Part shown: in pieces, positions 11,522-23,081 of the stretch
Layout: the number at the start of each line of letters is the position of its first letter
How positions within the stretch are numbered: the first letter of the stretch is position 1
The notes under the pieces: model-generated
The model's database searches: none
Told to the model about the DNA's origin: nothing
Seen by the model: the letters and a program-made list of their open reading frames with translations, nothing else
Source of the DNA: DATMNI01 sp963817515
GTDB taxonomy: Bacteria > Acidobacteriota > Terriglobia > Bryobacterales > Bryobacteraceae
DNA: 64,000 nt
Assembly: GCA_963817515.1 (NCBI GenBank)
Contig: CAWFPJ010000023.1
Coordinates: 1-64,000 of the forward strand
Direction of reading: 5' to 3'
Translations under genes and position numbers: made by a program

Positions 11522-11949
11522 ATTCCAACAAGGTAATTTTATTGATCGAAGATAATCCCAGCGATGTGGAACTCACCAGGCGGGCGCTCGAAAAGAGCCG
11601 GATTGCCAACGATATGGTGGTCGCCGAGGATGGTGAGGCGGCGTTGGAATACCTTTGGCGCCGGAAGGCGCTTCCGAACTGCCCGCCCTCGCCTTGCTCG
11701 ATCTGAACCTTCCCAGAATTATCCGGGCTTGAGGTGCTTCGCCGGATTCGGGCCGACGCCCGAACCAGGCGGATGCCCGTTGTCATCCTGACGTCATCCA
11801 AGGAGGAACAGGACCTCGCGGCGGGATACGATCTCGGTGTCAACAGCTACATTCGAAAACCGGTGGACTTCAAGCAGTTCGCCCATTGTATCGAGCAGCT
11901 TGGTTTGTACTGGCTGGTGCTGAATGAGCAGCCGCCGGCCGTGAAGTGA
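11518..11949 (+). CDS. Single-domain response regulator, Rcp1-like
   Basis: A stand-alone receiver protein of about 143 residues. The ATG at 11518 overlaps the TGA of the upstream kinase (ATGA), which implies translational coupling and partnership. Visible features are the acidic pair in VILLIEDNPSDVELT, the phospho-acceptor Asp in LALLDLNLP, PVVILTSSKEE with the switch Thr, and the conserved Lys in SYIRKPVDF. The IEDNPSD start and late LGLYWLVLNEQPP tail are typical of the Rcp1/phytochrome-associated receivers. Two frame changes near 11690 and 11728 interrupt it; together they restore the LDLNLP and LSGLEVLRRIR motifs. It has no output domain, so it probably passes phosphate on, perhaps to the hybrid kinase that follows 9 bp later. 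Confidence 0.85.
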
Positions 11950-11957
11950 GTGGCGAC

Positions 11958-14330
11958 ATGAGCGAAATACTGCGTGTTTTACAGGTCGAGGATTCCGAAA
12001 GCGATGCCGCGCTGATCGTCCGCCTTTTGGAGAAGGCTGGGTTACGACGTGCGGGCCGAGCGGGTAGAGGATTCCGCCGCCATGCGCGCCGCTCTGGCCG
12101 GCAAGACTTGGGACGTGGTCATTGCCGACTATCATCTGCCGGGATTTGACGCTCCCGAAGCACTCGCAACGCTGCACGATACCGGACTGGACCTTCCGTT
12201 CATCGTAGTTTCCGGCACCATGGGCGAAGATGTTGCCGTCGGAATGATGCGGTCGGGCGCGCACGACTACTTGATCAAGGACCACCTGGCACGCTTGGCG
12301 CCCGCTGTCGAGCGCGAAGTCCGGGAAGCGCATATCCGGCAGGAACGCAAGCAGGCGGAAGAGTCGTTGAGACTCGCGCTGATCGCCGCCGAGGAGGCGA
12401 ACCACCGTTACCATCTTGGTCGCCGATCAAAGCCGCACGATCATCTGGGAAGTCGATGCCGGGGGATTGTACACCTATGTCAGCCACGTATCAGAGGCGG
12501 TCTTTGGTTATCCGCCCCAGGAATTGATCGGCAAGAAGCATTTCGGCGATATTCATCCCGACGAAGGACGAGAGGCGTTCAGGGCGGCCGCACTCGACAT
12601 CCTTGCAAGCGGCAAGCCTTTCCTTGATTTCGAAAACGCGGTGCGCACTAAGGATGGCCGGATCGTCTGGGTATCCACTAATGGCATCCCAAATCTCAAC
12701 TACCGAGGCGAACTCGTAGGATATCGCGGTTCCAGCACGGACATCACCGAACGCAAGCGGGCTGAGGCGGCGCTTCGGGCCAGCGAGGAACGCTATCGGC
12801 TGATCTCGGAGAATACGGCAGACGTGATCTGGCTGGTGGATGCAGGCTCCGGCCAGTACACCTATATCAGTCCGTCGCTGCAAAACCTGCTCGGATATTC
12901 CCCTGAAGAGCTTCTGGGGAAAGATATGGTGGTTACGCTTACCCCGGAATTCCGTGAATACGCCACCACCCGCCTCGCGGATGTGATGGCGGCGTCTGCA
13001 GCCAATGACGCGCCCCCGCGAACACAAGTTCATCAAATCGACCAAGTGCGCAAGGATGGGTCGCTGGCGCGCACCGAAGTGGCGATCACATTGTTGCGGA
13101 ATCAGCAAGGCCAGGTCAGCGAATTCCTGGGAGTGACGCGCGACGTCACCGAGCGCCTGGAAGTGGAGGGCCGGTTGTTGCAGGCGCAGAAGCTGGAGTC
13201 GGTTGGCCGGCTCGCGGGCGGCGTGGCGCACGATTTCAACAACCTCCTCACGGTGATCAATGGGTATTGCGACATGCTCCTCGGCGAATTGACTCCAGAC
13301 AACGCCTCGACTGAGCTTGTCGCCGAAATCAGAACCGCCGGCGAACGGGCCGCCGCGCTGAGCGGGCAATTGCTGGTGCTGAGCCGGAAACAAGTTGTTC
13401 AGGCGAAGGAAGTGAACCTGAACGACATCATCCTTGAAGTGGCGAAGATGCTGAGCAGGATAATCGGGGAAGATATCCGGCTGGAATCTGTTCTCAGCCC
13501 TTGCCTGGGATCTGTGCTGGCCGACCCCGGGCAGATGCACCAGATCCTGATGAACCTGGCGGTCAACGCACGCGACGCAATGCCCAACGGCGGCACGCTG
13601 CTGATCGAGACCACGAACCTCGATCTCGAGGAAGGTTTCAGCGGCCCGCATGCGGAGGTACAGGCGGGACGCTACGTGCAACTGAAGGTCACTGACACGG
13701 GCATCGGCATGACAAAGGAAGTGATATCACACCTCTTCGAACCGTTCTTTACCACCAAAAAGGCGGGGGAAGGCACGGGTTTGGGCCTGGCGACGGTGTA
13801 CGGTATCGTCAAGCAGTGCGGCGGATCGATTTGGGTATACAGTCAGCCGGGTCAGGGTACGAACTTCCAGATCTACCTGCCTCGGATTGAGCCGCAGGCG
13901 GCGGCGGCAAAAGAGGCGGCACAGGCGACCCCCACGCGTGCATGGCACGGAGACGATCCTGGTGGTGGAAGACCAGGATCAGCTTCGGAAGATGACGGTA
14001 AGGGTGCTGCAAAGCCACGGATACCATATTCTGGAAGCCGCCGACCCGGACGCGGCGCTGCTGCATTCCGCCAACTACGCCGGACCGATTCACCTGCTGC
14101 TGACGGATATGGTGATGCCCGGAATGATGGGTCCCGAACTGGCGGACAGGATCAAACCGCTGCGTCCGGGATTGGGGGTGGTTTTCATGTCCGGTTACAA
14201 CGAGCGCGCCCTGCTGGATCGGAAGATCACGGAGGCGGCTTATCTGGCGAAACCGTTTTCCCCCAAGTCTCTGGCAATCAAGGTGAGGGAAGTGCTGGAT
14301 TCAACCAGGGACGCCGGCTTGAACGCCGCG
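11958..14330 (+). CDS. Hybrid histidine kinase: REC-PAS-PAS-HisKA-HATPase-REC (frameshifted)
   Basis: A soluble hybrid kinase of about 790 residues. The N-terminal receiver (MSEILRVLQVEDSESDAALI; Asp at 12127-12129 in VIADYHLPGFDAPEAL; Lys in YLIKDHLARLAP) is followed by two PAS/PAC units (ending GSSTDITERKRAEA and LGVTRDVTERLE). A dimerisation domain has His at 13229-13231 (GGVAHDFNNLLTVI). The ATPase has N-box QILMNLAVNARDAMP, G1 VTDTGIGMTKE and G2 GEGTGLGLATVYGIV. The C-terminal receiver starts ETILVVEDQDQLRK, with Asp at 14106-14108 (LLLTDMVMPGMM). No membrane segments are visible, so it senses in the cytoplasm. Three +1 shifts occur near 12043, 12415 and 13935. The receiver frame runs on without a stop into the small gene at 14379, so the exact end is uncertain; 14330 marks the end of receiver homology (KVREVLDSTRD). 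Confidence 0.85.
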
Positions 14331-14378
14331 AACCCTTCCCTTTGGCGAATTTCCCGTGTAATCTGTGGTTGGAGCATC

Positions 14379-14591
14379 ATGATGACACAGACAGGCTCAG
14401 CCAAAGTCGAGTGGAATCCGGAAAAGAAGCATTGGCAGGTGGTGATCCAGGTGGGCGCCGAAGTAATCCGGCGCCAGTGCGCGAAGACCCCGCCGGACGC
14501 CGACGACCCGGCACTCCGGTCCCTAGCCATCCAGACGGCCCGCGACGAGGGCTACACGCTGGACGAGGCGCACGTCTCCATTGTGCACTGA
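14379..14591 (+). CDS. Small conserved-looking protein of unknown function
   Basis: A 70-residue acidic/mixed protein (MMTQTGSAKVEWNPEKKHWQ ... LDEAHVSIVH) with tandem ATG codons at 14379 and 14382 preceded by a weak GTTGGAG element. It has a beta-rich N-terminal half (VEWNPEKKHWQVVIQVGAEVI) and a helical C-terminal half. It reads in the same frame as the receiver of the upstream hybrid kinase with no stop between them. It may therefore be either a separate gene or a C-terminal extension; an indel upstream would decide. I do not recognise the family. Confidence 0.5.
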   Translation: MMTQTGSAKVEWNPEKKHWQVVIQVGAEVIRRQCAKTPPDADDPALRSLAIQTARDEGYTLDEAHVSIVH

Positions 14592-14637
14592 CCGGAAGTG
14601 CCGCATCCTGCCGGCCGCCAGTCTATGCTGTCAATAG

Positions 14638-15508
14638 ATGGAATGGCATAAAATCTTCGACCCCAACAGCCAGGAACTCGATCGCCTGGCGGAGCGCTAT
14701 CACCTGCACCCGCTCCACATCGAGGATTGCCGCCACCGCAACCAAAGCGCCAAGATCGAAGAAGACCCCGGGTACATCTTCACCGTCATGAAAGGCGTCC
14801 GCCTGGACCCGGAAGGCGCGCTGCTAACCGCTGACCTCGATATCTTCGTCGGCTCGGATTTCGTCATCACCGTGGTGGAAGACGATTGCCCGGAGATGCG
14901 CAATCTGCTGGAACAGGTCACCAAGGCATCCGAAACCAATCCACGTGCCGACCAGATCTACTACCGCATCCTCGACCACACGGTGGACACCTACCTGCCG
15001 GTATTGGACCACTACAGCGAGGGTATCGACACGCTCGAAGATCAGGCGCTGGAGGCCCCCACCCCGCAGACGCTAGCCGAGATCTTCTCGTCCAAGCGCA
15101 ACCTGATTATGCTGCGCCGCGTTCTGGTGAACACCCGCGACGTTGCCAGCCACCTGCAGCGCACCGAGTCGCCTTACATCAGCCGCGACATGTGGCCCTT
15201 CCTGCGCGATGTCTACGACCACGTGGCGCGCAATCTGGACACCGTGGAAATGCTACGTGACCTGCTCACCGGAGCGCTCGACGTTTACCTTTCCAGCGTG
15301 GCCAACCGCACCAATCAGGTGATGAAAGTGTTGACCGTCCTGGGCACGGTCGCGCTGCCCGCCCTGGTGGTGTCCGGCATCTACGGAATGAACGTGAAAG
15401 GATTGCCCGGGACCGAGTCTCCCTATGGCCTCGCCGTCGTATTCTGCGTGATGGTGGGGGCTACCGTCCGTGCTGCTCTGGGCGCTCAAGCGATTCCGCT
15501 GGTTGTGA
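14638..15508 (+). CDS. corA: CorA-family magnesium/divalent cation channel
   Basis: A pentameric inner-membrane channel for Mg2+ or a related divalent ion. The protein begins MEWHKIFDPNSQELDRLAER, has the usual acidic alpha/beta cytoplasmic domain and long stalk helices (DTVEMLRDLLTGALDVYLSS). The first transmembrane helix ends in the signature SGIYGMNVKGLP (GMN motif). A +1 shift near 15465 must be corrected; the next frame gives a short second helix end and the basic tail WALKRFRWL to TGA 15506-15508, the normal CorA C-terminus. Uncorrected, the frame ends at 15522 with a non-homologous tail. Length about 290 residues is on the short side for CorA but typical of its bacterial branch. It converges on the receptor gene that ends at 15523. 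Confidence 0.85.
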
Positions 15509-15522
15509 TTCGCTGGTTGTGA

Positions 15523-18500
15523 TTACCAGGTCAGCCTGGCCGTGTATTGCATCGTACGCGCGCCCTGCGCCGAGTTGCGCAGGCTGATGATGCCCTCCGT
15601 GCTCGGCGTCCCGATGCCCGGCTGGTTCAGCACGTTGAACGCGTCCACGTTGATGCGCAGGCGTACGCGCTCCGTGATGGCCACGCTCTTGTACACGCTG
15701 GCCGAGAGATTGGTGATCCAGGGCCCGTTCACGTATTGATTTCGCAGCGGATTCAGACCCGTGTCGTAAGCCACAAGCTGGTTGGTGCCGTCCTTAAGCT
15801 TCACTGTCACATTGTTGGTGTTGTTAAAGTTGGCGTCCACCAGGCCGTTGGCAACCGCCGGGTTGATGTTATTCACCACCGGCGCGTAGCTGGAAGGAAT
15901 CCCTTTGACGCACGCCGTCGCGCTGGCCACGCAGCTTCCGCTGCTGTTGGCAATCACCGTGGCCGGAAGGTAGCCGTTGTAATACATGTAACCCGAGAAG
16001 CAGGCGCCGCCGCGGCAGTCTTCGATCGGGTACTGCTTGCCGTACACTTCCAGCTTTCCAACCGCGCCCCAGTTGGTATTTGGCAGGGCGAAATAGCGGC
16101 TGTTGGAGGTTCCGTACCCCGCGATCTGCCAGCCGCCCACGACGCGATCCAGTTTTGAACCGATATTCCCGGCGAACTTCTTGCCGCGTCCAAGCGGCAG
16201 GTCGTACAGGTAATTGAAGCGTATGTGGTGCTTCGGTACATCGGCATCGCGCGAGTAGCGGTAGAAGCGCGTGCGGTCCGCCACGCTCGAAGGGTAAGCT
16301 CCGGGCATGAAGCGGTCGGGCTGGTCGATAGCATTCTGCGTGAAGTCGCCGCCCTGCGACGGCGTAGCTCCGGTTGACATGGAATTACTCAGCACGTAGA
16401 AGAACTGGAACGCCAGCCCCTTGCTGAGACGCCGCTCTGCTTCGAGCTGGATGCCCGAAAAGTTCGAATAGCCGAATTTGCTGTACACGCGGATGTCGCC
16501 CAGCACCGTCTGGTCGTAGGCGCGTCGCGCGGTATTGGCATACTTTCCGGTCGGCAGCGCAAGGCCGGTGGTCGCATACCATACGTAATTGCTCACCGGG
16601 TTGCGATTGAACAACTCCATCATTTCGAGATTGCGTCCCGCCGTGCCGATGAAGCCGGCGCGCACCACGGTGTCCTTGACCACCTCATGCTCGATGGTGA
16701 AATTGAACTCGTGCGCCTTCGCGGTAGGCAGGTCCGGATTCAGCGCCGTCATCTGTATGCCGGGCGCCGGAGGCGCGATGCGGATCGCATTGGTGGAATT
16801 CACGCCGGTAATCACATCCGGGGCATATCGCAACAGTGCGTTGGGCAGTGCGTCCACCGTATAGGCGGAGTCGTTCCAGCTCAAGCGGTAGGTGCCGGTC
16901 ATCGGCGGATTAAAGCGTAGTTCGCTGAAGGTTCGCGCCGGAATCGGGAAGTAATACATGCCGTAGCCGCCGCGCACTACCAGGCTGCGCTTGCCGAAAT
17001 GCGGGTTGTAGGCAAAGCCCAGGCGCGGCGTGAAATCGCGCTTGCTGGTTCGAATCAGGTCGTGCGGCAGGTGAGCCTGTTCCGGCGTGATGTACTTGAC
17101 GCCTATATCGGTGTAGCCGTCGGCAATCGGCTTGGTAGTGTAGCCGCTGTCGATCAACTGCTGGGTGGTCACGGACCGCACCAGGCTCTTGCTCGGGAAA
17201 TCCCACGCCGCCGTCATGCCCTTGCTGTCGAGATAAGGTCCCAGATATTGCCAGCGCAAACCCGCATTAATCGTCAGGTCGCGGCGAATCTTCCAGTTGT
17301 CCTGTATATACGCCGCCTCGTCCTTCCCCTTCATATTGAAATTCTGCGGCCGCCGCTGCTGCACGTAGGAATCGGCAATGCCCAGGAAGAAATTGGCGCC
17401 GTTGTCGCCGGTCAGCGCCTGTGCGCCGAACGCCGTGCCCGTGGACGGATTGTAGATCGCCGTGGCATTACTCGCATACGACAGAATCGATTGCTCCGGC
17501 GCGTCAGGCAGCGTGTCCAGGATCTCCTGCCGGTACCGCCAGCCGAATTCGAGCTGGTGCTGCCCGTGGTTCCACGAGTAGTTCTGCTCGCCGCTGAATA
17601 CCTTCGTGTACTGGCTGCGCGGCACGATGCCGTTAATGCTCACGGCCTGGTAGTCGGCATTGTTGATATAAGGCGCGCCGTTGGCATTGAACGGATTCGG
17701 CGTGCCGAACAGCGCCGAAATGTTCTGCTGCGCGCTCGGCTGGTTCAGGCTGTACTGCCAGTCGATCAGCGACAACGTGACCACGTTCTCCACAAACAGC
17801 GTAGGCGTGAAGGTATGCGTCCAGGAGCCCATGGTGGTGTTCGAGAGCTCATAGTAGGTCTCGCGATTGTAGAGATTGTCGGTGGTGATCGGGAATCCGC
17901 CGGTGGAGAACGCGCGCCGGTTCATCTGATCGTTGGTGCCGCGCGAGAAACGGCCAAACACCAGGTCGTGATCGCTGACGCGGTGGTCGCCGCGGAAGGT
18001 CAACGTCCTCTGGTCGATATTGGTTGGCTGAAGCCCCGTAAAATTGCTGCCCACCAGCGGGCTGAGATTGTTGGTCGGCCGACGGAGTCACGCCGAACAT
18101 ATATTTCGCGATCGGCGACAGCCGGCTCATCGGCAGTTGATTGTTGATGTACGGAGTCTTGGAATAAGTGGGCCCGGCGCCCACCGACCACGGGTCGTAC
18201 AGCGTAATGCGCCGGTTCTGCCCGTCGATCAGGCCGTTGAAATCGCCCTGCCGCATGGCGTCTGTCCAGACAGCCGAGGTGGTCGTGCTGGCCTGCCGGT
18301 TGCGCATCTCCTCCCAGGCAGCAAAAAGAAGGTCCGATTCTTTCCGTGATAAATCTTGGGGAGGAACACGGGGCCGCCCAGCGACGCGCCAAACTCGTTG
18401 CGTACCAGGTGCGGGGCCTTGGTGAATGTGTCCTGCCGCTGACGCGCCACGCCGAAGCCGCTGTTGCGGCCGGTCAGGAAAGCCGAGCCATGCAGTTCGT

Positions 18501-19203
18501 TGGTGCCGCTCCGCGTGATCATGATCGCGCTCGCCGGCCGGTTCAGCTTGGCGCTCGACACGGCCGTCTCCACGCGGAATTCCTGTATCGTGTCGAGACC
18601 GGGCGGACGCGATTGTATGGCGCCCGTATTGCGGTCCTGCAGGTTCACGCCATCCTGCACCAGGTCCATGGCCGAATCGCGCAGCCCGTAGACCTTGGGC
18701 TGGCTCGAACTGCCCTCCAAACCCGGAACGGCAATCTGCAGCAGGGTCTGTATACTGCGGCCATTGAGCGGCAGCTGCTCGATGCGCGCGCGCTCCACAA
18801 TCGTGGCCACGGTGGGGCTGGTGGTGGAGAGCAGCGGCGTGACATCGCCGGCGACCGTAATCTGCTCGGCGGATCTCGCCACCGTGAGAGTGGAATCGAT
18901 CACCGCGCGCTGACCGGCTGCCAGGGTCGCGTTGCCCTGCCACTTCTGCATGCCGGGGACGGTCACTTCCAGCCGGTACTCGCCGGTTTGCAGGGACGGA
19001 AACACATAGAATCCCGCCGTATTGCTTGTGGTCTGAAATTTATTTTCCGTCTGAATATGTTCCAGCGTCACGGCGGCGTTTGGGATCACCGCGCCGCTCG
19101 AGTCCGTGATCGTGCCCTGAATCTGGGCGACTCCGGTCTGGGCGTTCAGCGCGGCTGCGAGTGCCGCACAGACACAGATGGAAAGCAGAATGCGTTTCAA
19201 CAT
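15523..19203 (-). CDS. Oar-like TonB-dependent receptor 1 (frameshifted)
   Basis: An outer-membrane receptor of about 1,225 residues. It starts at ATG 19203 with a signal peptide (MLKRILLSICVCAALAAALN) and a CarboxypepD_reg domain (AQIQGTITDSSGAVIPNAAV ... FYVFPSLQTGEYRLEV). A plug domain follows (VERARIEQLPLNGRSIQTLL; LDTIQEFRVETAVSSAKLNR; SGTNELHGSAFL), then a long beta-barrel with NAGLRWQYLGPYLDS, FTPRLGFAYNPHFGKRS and the C-terminal strand TMQYTARLTW. Two frame changes near 18330 and 18060 join three segments. The substrate is unknown; in this phylum such receptors are expanded and thought to take up large organic ligands. A good promoter lies upstream at 19272-19299. Confidence 0.88.
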
Positions 19204-19271
19204 GGAAAAGTCCCCTCTGGATCGGACTGCCCGCAGCCCGCCCACCCTGAAATTAAATTGCTGCGTCAAAC

Positions 19272-19299
19272 TATATATCCGTTGGCCGGATAAAGTCAA
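19272..19299 (-). promoter_or_regulatory. Sigma70-type promoter for Oar receptor 1
   Basis: Reading the minus strand, TTGACT (19299-19294) is followed after 16 bases by TATATA (19277-19272), about 70 bases upstream of the ATG at 19203. This AT-rich pair stands out in a GC-rich background. Confidence 0.55.
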
Positions 19300-19384
19300 C
19301 GCCTATCCGATCCGGTGAAAACCGGGGCAGGCTTCCGGGAAGCCCACGCCGAATCGCACGCATCTCAAAGCTACGGAGGCTAAT

Positions 19385-19771
19385 TTGAAATTTGCAAGAA
19401 ATGTGTTTCTGATAGCAGGTCTGTGGGGCGTCCTCGTATTGACGCCCTTGTATTTCATGTTCGACCGGATCGGCGCCCAATACCCGCCGGCGATTACCCA
19501 CCCCGACTTTTACTACGGTTTCGTCGGTGTTGGACTTGCCTGGCAGGCCGCCTTTTTGGTGATCGCGAGCGACCCGTTTCGCTTTCGCCCGATGATGCTC
19601 GCGGCGATGTTCGAAAAATTCAGCTACGTGCTCACCCTTAGTGTGCTCTACGCCCAGGGGCGCCTGTCTGCCGCCCAAGCAGTGGTTATCATGCCCGATC
19701 TGGTGCTTGGAATCCTGTTCGTCGTGGCCTTTCTGAAAACGTCGCGGGCACGTGAATCCAATTTCTCTTGA
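19385..19771 (+). CDS. Small integral membrane protein, unknown function
   Basis: A 128-residue protein with four hydrophobic segments: FLIAGLWGVLVLTPLYFMF, YYGFVGVGLAWQAAFLVIAS, MMLAAMFEKFSYVLTLSVLY and AVVIMPDLVLGILFVVAFL. The start is a TTG at 19385, supported by a strong GGAGG at 19375-19379 at a five-base spacing; no ATG fits. The protein ends just before the promoter of the next receptor gene. I recall similar four-helix hypotheticals in soil bacteria but cannot name a function. Confidence 0.7.
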   Translation: MKFARNVFLIAGLWGVLVLTPLYFMFDRIGAQYPPAITHPDFYYGFVGVGLAWQAAFLVIASDPFRFRPMMLAAMFEKFSYVLTLSVLYAQGRLSAAQAVVIMPDLVLGILFVVAFLKTSRARESNFS

Positions 19772-19818
19772 CAGGACGCCCGAAATCATCCCATACTCTA
19801 TCAATGAAGTATAGTATG
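19768..19818 (+). promoter_or_regulatory. Promoter and AGTAT repeats at start of Oar receptor 2; leaderless mRNA likely
   Basis: TTGACA (19768-19773), an 18-base spacer and CATACT (19792-19797) place the transcription start near 19803-19805, at the ATG of the receptor gene (19804). The segment just after it holds two AGTAT units (19808-19817). The spacer end AATCATCC is shared with the promoter at 23082-23110. Confidence 0.5.
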
Positions 19819-22800
19819 CGCTTTGGTAGTGTGCTCCTGATCGCCTTCTCCACCTCGCTCGCTCTCGCACAGAGCGGAAACAGCACGATTTCCGGCAGCA
19901 TCAAGGACGCCAGCGACGCCGCCATCCCCCAGGCCCGCGTCAAGATTACCAACGTGGAAACGGGCGTCCAGTTCGATACCGTTACTAACTCTGCGGGACT
20001 CTACCGCGCCGGAGCCCTGGTCCCCGGCAGCTACCGCATCGAGGCCGACGCCGTCGGGTTCGACCACCTGACGCGCGGCCCGCTCACCTTGCAGGTCAGC
20101 CAGACCCTGGCGCTCGACCTGACGCTCCAGGTCGGCCAGCAGAGCGCCACGGTCAACGTCGTGGAGTCGGCGCCGGTCACCGACTCGCAGTCCTCCAACA
20201 TCGCCCAGGCGGTAAACCGCCAGATGCTGGCCGGACTGCCGCTGCCCAACCGCGCCGCGTCGTCGCTGGCCGCCCTGGCGCCCGGCGTGGTGATGATCGA
20301 TAGCGGCTCGGGAACTGCCGAGAACTACCCCGTCTTCAGCGTGGCCGGTGGGCGCGCGCGCAATCAGAATTTCACCCTGGATGGCGGCAACGTATCCAAC
20401 GCCGTGGGCCTTACCCGCCCGCAGCAGCTCACCAGCCTGCCGGTAGACGCCATGCAGGAGTTCCGCGTCATCGCCAACAACTACTCGGCGGAGTTCGGAC
20501 ACTCCACCGGCGGCGTGATCACCATGTCCACGCGTTCCGGAACCGCGCAATATCACGGCAGCCTGTTCGAGTCGCTCCAGAACAACGTCTTCAACGCTCG
20601 CAACTTCTTCGCCGCCACGCGCCCGCCCATCCGCCTCAACCAGTACGGCGCATCCTTCGGCGGCCCCATCCGCAAGGAAAAGACCTTCTTCTTCGTCACC
20701 TGGGAACGCACCGGCCAGTTGACCAGCGATACCGCCACCTCCACCGTGCCGACCGCGCTCAACCGCGCCGGCGATTTCTCCGATCTGCGCAGCAGCGCCG
20801 GTAAGCCGGTGCTGATCTACGATCCCGCCACCACCGTCGGGCACCACGCGCTCGCCCTTCCCCGGCAACCAAATCCCGCTCGCCCGTTTCGACCCGGTCG
20901 CCCTGGCAGCTTTAAACTACTTTCCCGTCGCCAACCGCGCGGGAAGCTCCACCAACGCCAACAATTTCGTCGGCTCGAGCGCCAATCGCCTCAATCGCGA
21001 CATCGTCGTAGGGCGCCTGGATCATCAGTTCCGCCCCGCCGACCTGTTCACCGCGCGCTACTACATCAACAACAGCAGCACCAATAATTCCGGCACCTAC
21101 GGCATTCCCGCGTCCGACCCCAACGGCGATCTCACCGACGTCCGCGTGCAAAGCATGCTGGGAGCCCACACGCACATCTTCCGCCCCGACCTGGTGAACG
21201 AACTGCGCGTCACCTACCTGCGCCGCAAGTTCCTGGATTCGCGGCCGGGCTACGGCGACAATCTGGCCAATTCCCTCGGGCTCAAGGGCGTGAGTGACGC
21301 CGCCTTCCCGGCCTTCACCATCCCCGGCTATGCCACGCTCGGCAACGCCACCGCGGTCTACCGCTTTCAGACGCCCATCCTCGACCGCCAGATTCTCGAT
21401 TCGCTCTCCTGGAATCACGGCAAGCACGCCTGGAAGTTCGGCACGGAATTCCGCGCCGGCGCCAACGACGAAATCCGCGACCGCGGATCGGCCGGCAATT
21501 TCGCCATCAGTCCGCTGATCACGGACCTCCCCGGCGTTTCCGGCACCGGCAACGCGCTCGCCAGTTTCCTGCTCGGCGAAGTCAGCTCCGCCAGCGTGCA
21601 GGTCTCCGACAAGATTCCGTCGCGCGCCTCTTACCTCGCGTTCTACGCGCAAGACGATTGGCGCATCAGCAATCGCCTGACCGTCAATCTCGGCCTGCGT
21701 TGGGAGGCGGAACTGCCCCGCCGGGTCGTCGGCAACAAGATGAACTCGTTCGACCCCACCGCGATCAACCCGGTCTCCGGCACTCCCGGCGTGGTCACCT
21801 TCGCCGGCGTCAACGGCGTGCCCGAGCGCGCCTTTGCCACCGACACCAATAACTTCGGACCGCGCGTGGGCTTCGCCTATCGCATCCCGGGCAAACACGA
21901 CACCGTGATTCGCGGCGGCGGCGGCCTCTTCTACGGACCCACCGTCAGCAACACCATCGGCGATGTGGCCTCGCTCGGCTTTTCCACGTCCGCCAGTTAT
22001 GTGGCGTCACCCGCCGAATTGCAGAGCGCGCTGCGCCTGCGCGATGGTTTCCCCGCGGTCAGCCGGCCCCCGCTGACCGCCGCATTCGGCGCCGTCGCCC
22101 CCGGACAGACTCCCAACACGGCGGTGGCATACTTCAATCCCAAACAAATCGCCCCCATTTCGTATCAGTACAACTTCAACGTGCAGCGCGAAATCTCGAG
22201 CGGCCTGCTGGTAGAGGCCGGGTACCTCGCCAATATCAGCCACCACCTGACGGCCAACGATCTCAGCCTCGACCAGGTAGCCCCGCAACTCATGGGACCC
22301 GGCAACGCGCAGGCGCGCCGGCCCTTTCCGCAATTCAGCAACGTCACCTGGATTAATCCTTCGATCGGCAATTCCACCTACCACGGCGGCTTTCTCCGCG
22401 CCGAAAAACGCTTCGGCGGCAGCTTCTCTTTCCTGGCGCACTACACCTTCTCGAAGTTCATCGACGATGTGGAATCGGCCAATGAATACGGTGTCACGGG
22501 CAGCTACATGGACGCCTACAATCGCCGGCTCGATAAGGGCCTTAGCGGCAGCGACGTGCCGCATCACCTCGTGCTCACGCTGCTCTATGAGCTTCCCCCG
22601 CTGCGCGGCAATCGCATTCTGAAAAACACGCTGGGCGGCTGGAAACTCGGCGTGCTCGAGACCGCCGAATCCGGCGCGCCGTTCACCGTGATCACCACCG
22701 CCAATACCACCAATGCTTTCCCTGCCGGCTCGCTGCGTCCCAACCTGCTGCACGACGCCGCGCTCTCTGGCGATCAGCGCAGCATCGCGCATTGGTTCGA

Positions 22801-23077
22801 CACCTCCGCGTTCGCCGCTCCCGCGCAGTTCACCTTCGGCAATTCGCCCCGCTCGGGCCTGCGCGGCGCGCCGCTCGTCACCACCGATGTCACGCTGGAA
22901 AAATCCATTCGCCTCAAGGAGAAGATCAATTTCGATCTGCGCGGCGAGTTCTACAACATCCTGAACCACGCCAATTTCAATGTCCCTGGCGCAACCTTCG
23001 GAGCAGCGGATTTCGGTCTCGTCACCAGCGCCCGTCCGGGCCGCATCGTACAATTAGCCGCCCGCTTGAGCTTTTGA
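19804..23077 (+). CDS. Oar-like TonB-dependent receptor 2 (one frameshift)
   Basis: An outer-membrane receptor of about 1,090 residues with a signal peptide (MRFGSVLLIAFSTSLALAQ from ATG 19816, or four residues longer from 19804). A CarboxypepD_reg domain follows (STISGSIKDASDAAIPQARV ... GLYRAGALVPGSYRIEADAV), then a plug (VNRQMLAGLPLPNRAASSLA; VDAMQEFRVIANNYSAEFGH; GSLFESLQNNVFNARNFF) and a barrel ending VTSARPGRIVQLAARLSF. A +1 shift near 20843 (an extra C in GTCGGGC) joins the two halves; beyond it homology resumes as TTRSPFPGNQIPLARFDPVA. The downstream gene is a GAF-ANTAR regulator, followed by a deacetylase and a thioredoxin, suggesting a ligand-linked unit. Confidence 0.88.
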
Positions 23078-23081
23078 TCTA

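Noticed and set aside
12491..13681. 396-codon open frame on the minus strand
   Set aside because: Opposite the hybrid kinase, which has all its motifs. The antisense product has no recognisable domain.
16999..18147. 382-codon open frame on the plus strand
   Set aside because: Antisense to Oar receptor 1; composition (Arg, Val, Ala) typical of a shadow frame.
19801..20868. 355-codon open frame on the minus strand, and similar ones at 20912-21898 and 22007-23053
   Set aside because: All are antisense to Oar receptor 2, with Gly/Ala/Glu-rich low-complexity products.
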